A stretch of 64,000 bases of DNA, from assembly GCF_020907985.1 (NCBI RefSeq), contig NZ_JAJJPA010000001.1:1-64000 (forward strand), read 5' to 3'. Below, piece by piece: positions 63,818 through 64,000 of the stretch. The DNA comes from Kitasatospora humi. Its GTDB lineage: Bacteria; Actinomycetota; Actinomycetes; Streptomycetales; Streptomycetaceae. A program made the position numbers and the translations under genes. The notes beneath the pieces were generated by a model that saw nothing but the letters and a program-made list of their open reading frames with translations, searched no databases and was not told where the DNA came from. Within the stretch, counting starts at the first letter, position 1; the number at the start of each line of letters is the position of its first letter.

Positions 63818-64000
63818 GTGAACCAGTCCTCCGCCCGTGGTGGCCAGCCCGTACTGCCCGCCCTGCTCGGTCTCGGCCAGCGCGGTCTCGGCCAGCGGGC
63901 CGGCCGTCCGCACCAGACCGACGACTACCGCGACCGGCGCCGCCGCAGCCTGCCCGCAGGGGTGCTCCGGCTGCCCACCATCGGGATCGACATCGGCGGC
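63818..64000 (+). CDS. Start of a ROK-family protein (runs off the window)
   Basis: The first 61 codons of a gene cut by the window end. After a basic, low-complexity lead of about 50 residues (with GLGQRGLGQRAG) it reaches RLPTIGIDIGG, the phosphate-binding opening of ROK sugar kinases. GTG 63818 lies 7 bases after a TATCGT -10-like element, suggesting a leaderless message. Kinase or ROK regulator cannot be decided from this part. Confidence 0.6.
   Translation, partial: MNQSSARGGQPVLPALLGLGQRGLGQRAGRPHQTDDYRDRRRRSLPAGVLRLPTIGIDIGG

Overview
The window is very GC-rich, dense coding DNA from a high-GC actinomycete of the Streptomyces/Kitasatospora/Streptacidiphilus type. This is inferred from codon use, an ImuA-ImuB-DnaE2 cassette with an actinobacterial SOS box, an RNase Sa-type secreted ribonuclease, a mycothiol-dependent maleylpyruvate-isomerase-family protein, PHO-box-like repeats and a full Streptomyces-style purine/allantoin region. 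No rRNA, tRNA, CRISPR array, insertion sequence or phage gene was seen.

Layout. 1-7.1 kb: group III truncated globin, the mutagenic repair operon imuA-imuB-dnaE2 (minus strand) and an SRPBCC protein. 7.1-16.0 kb: small accessory genes: a three-repeat secreted beta-trefoil protein, an ArsR-DUF2071 pair, an MDMPI-family protein, a short UvrA paralogue, a VOC protein and three small secreted proteins. 16.5-25.7 kb: LysE exporter, TPR protein, a TetR-controlled operon (DUF4865, carboxymuconolactone decarboxylase family, phosphotriesterase family), a membrane-anchored esterase, MoaF-like and DUF1059 proteins, RNase Sa homologue and a GH16 glycosidase with a long Pro-Ala linker.

25.7-44.5 kb is the core of the window, a purine-to-glycerate catabolic region. 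It holds an IclR regulator, malate synthase, an alpha/beta hydrolase, glyoxylate carboligase, a polytopic membrane protein, a minus-strand operon (OHCU decarboxylase, HIU hydrolase, uricase, 8-oxoguanine deaminase), two small genes, hydroxypyruvate isomerase, tartronate semialdehyde reductase, glycerate kinase, allantoinase, allantoicase and a second IclR regulator. The section at 53.7-62.4 kb completes it upstream: three xanthine dehydrogenase subunits, a purine permease whose frame is broken, XdhC and a divergent PucR regulator. Together the genes can take xanthine or 8-oxoguanine through urate, 5-hydroxyisourate, OHCU, allantoin, allantoate and ureidoglycolate to glyoxylate, which then enters central metabolism as malate or as glycerate. 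No ureidoglycolate lyase or urease lies in the window.

44.5-53.7 kb: a decayed gene fragment, a RibD-like reductase, a TetR/NTF2-like divergent pair with clear operators, a CBS protein, a cluster with a di-iron hydrolase, a ferredoxin-type oxidoreductase, a repeat peptide and a hydrolase-SDR fusion, then an ECF sigma factor with its membrane partner. 62.4-64.0 kb: a second membrane-anchored esterase and the start of a ROK-family gene.

The most notable unexplained structure is regulatory. A palindrome TCAAC-N5-GTTGA recurs upstream of nearly every purine/glyoxylate transcription unit, and a second motif of the form TTYYRYANYGYGGAA lies close to three of the start codons. The window is also rich in GC-rich tandem repeats, several of them translated in frame.
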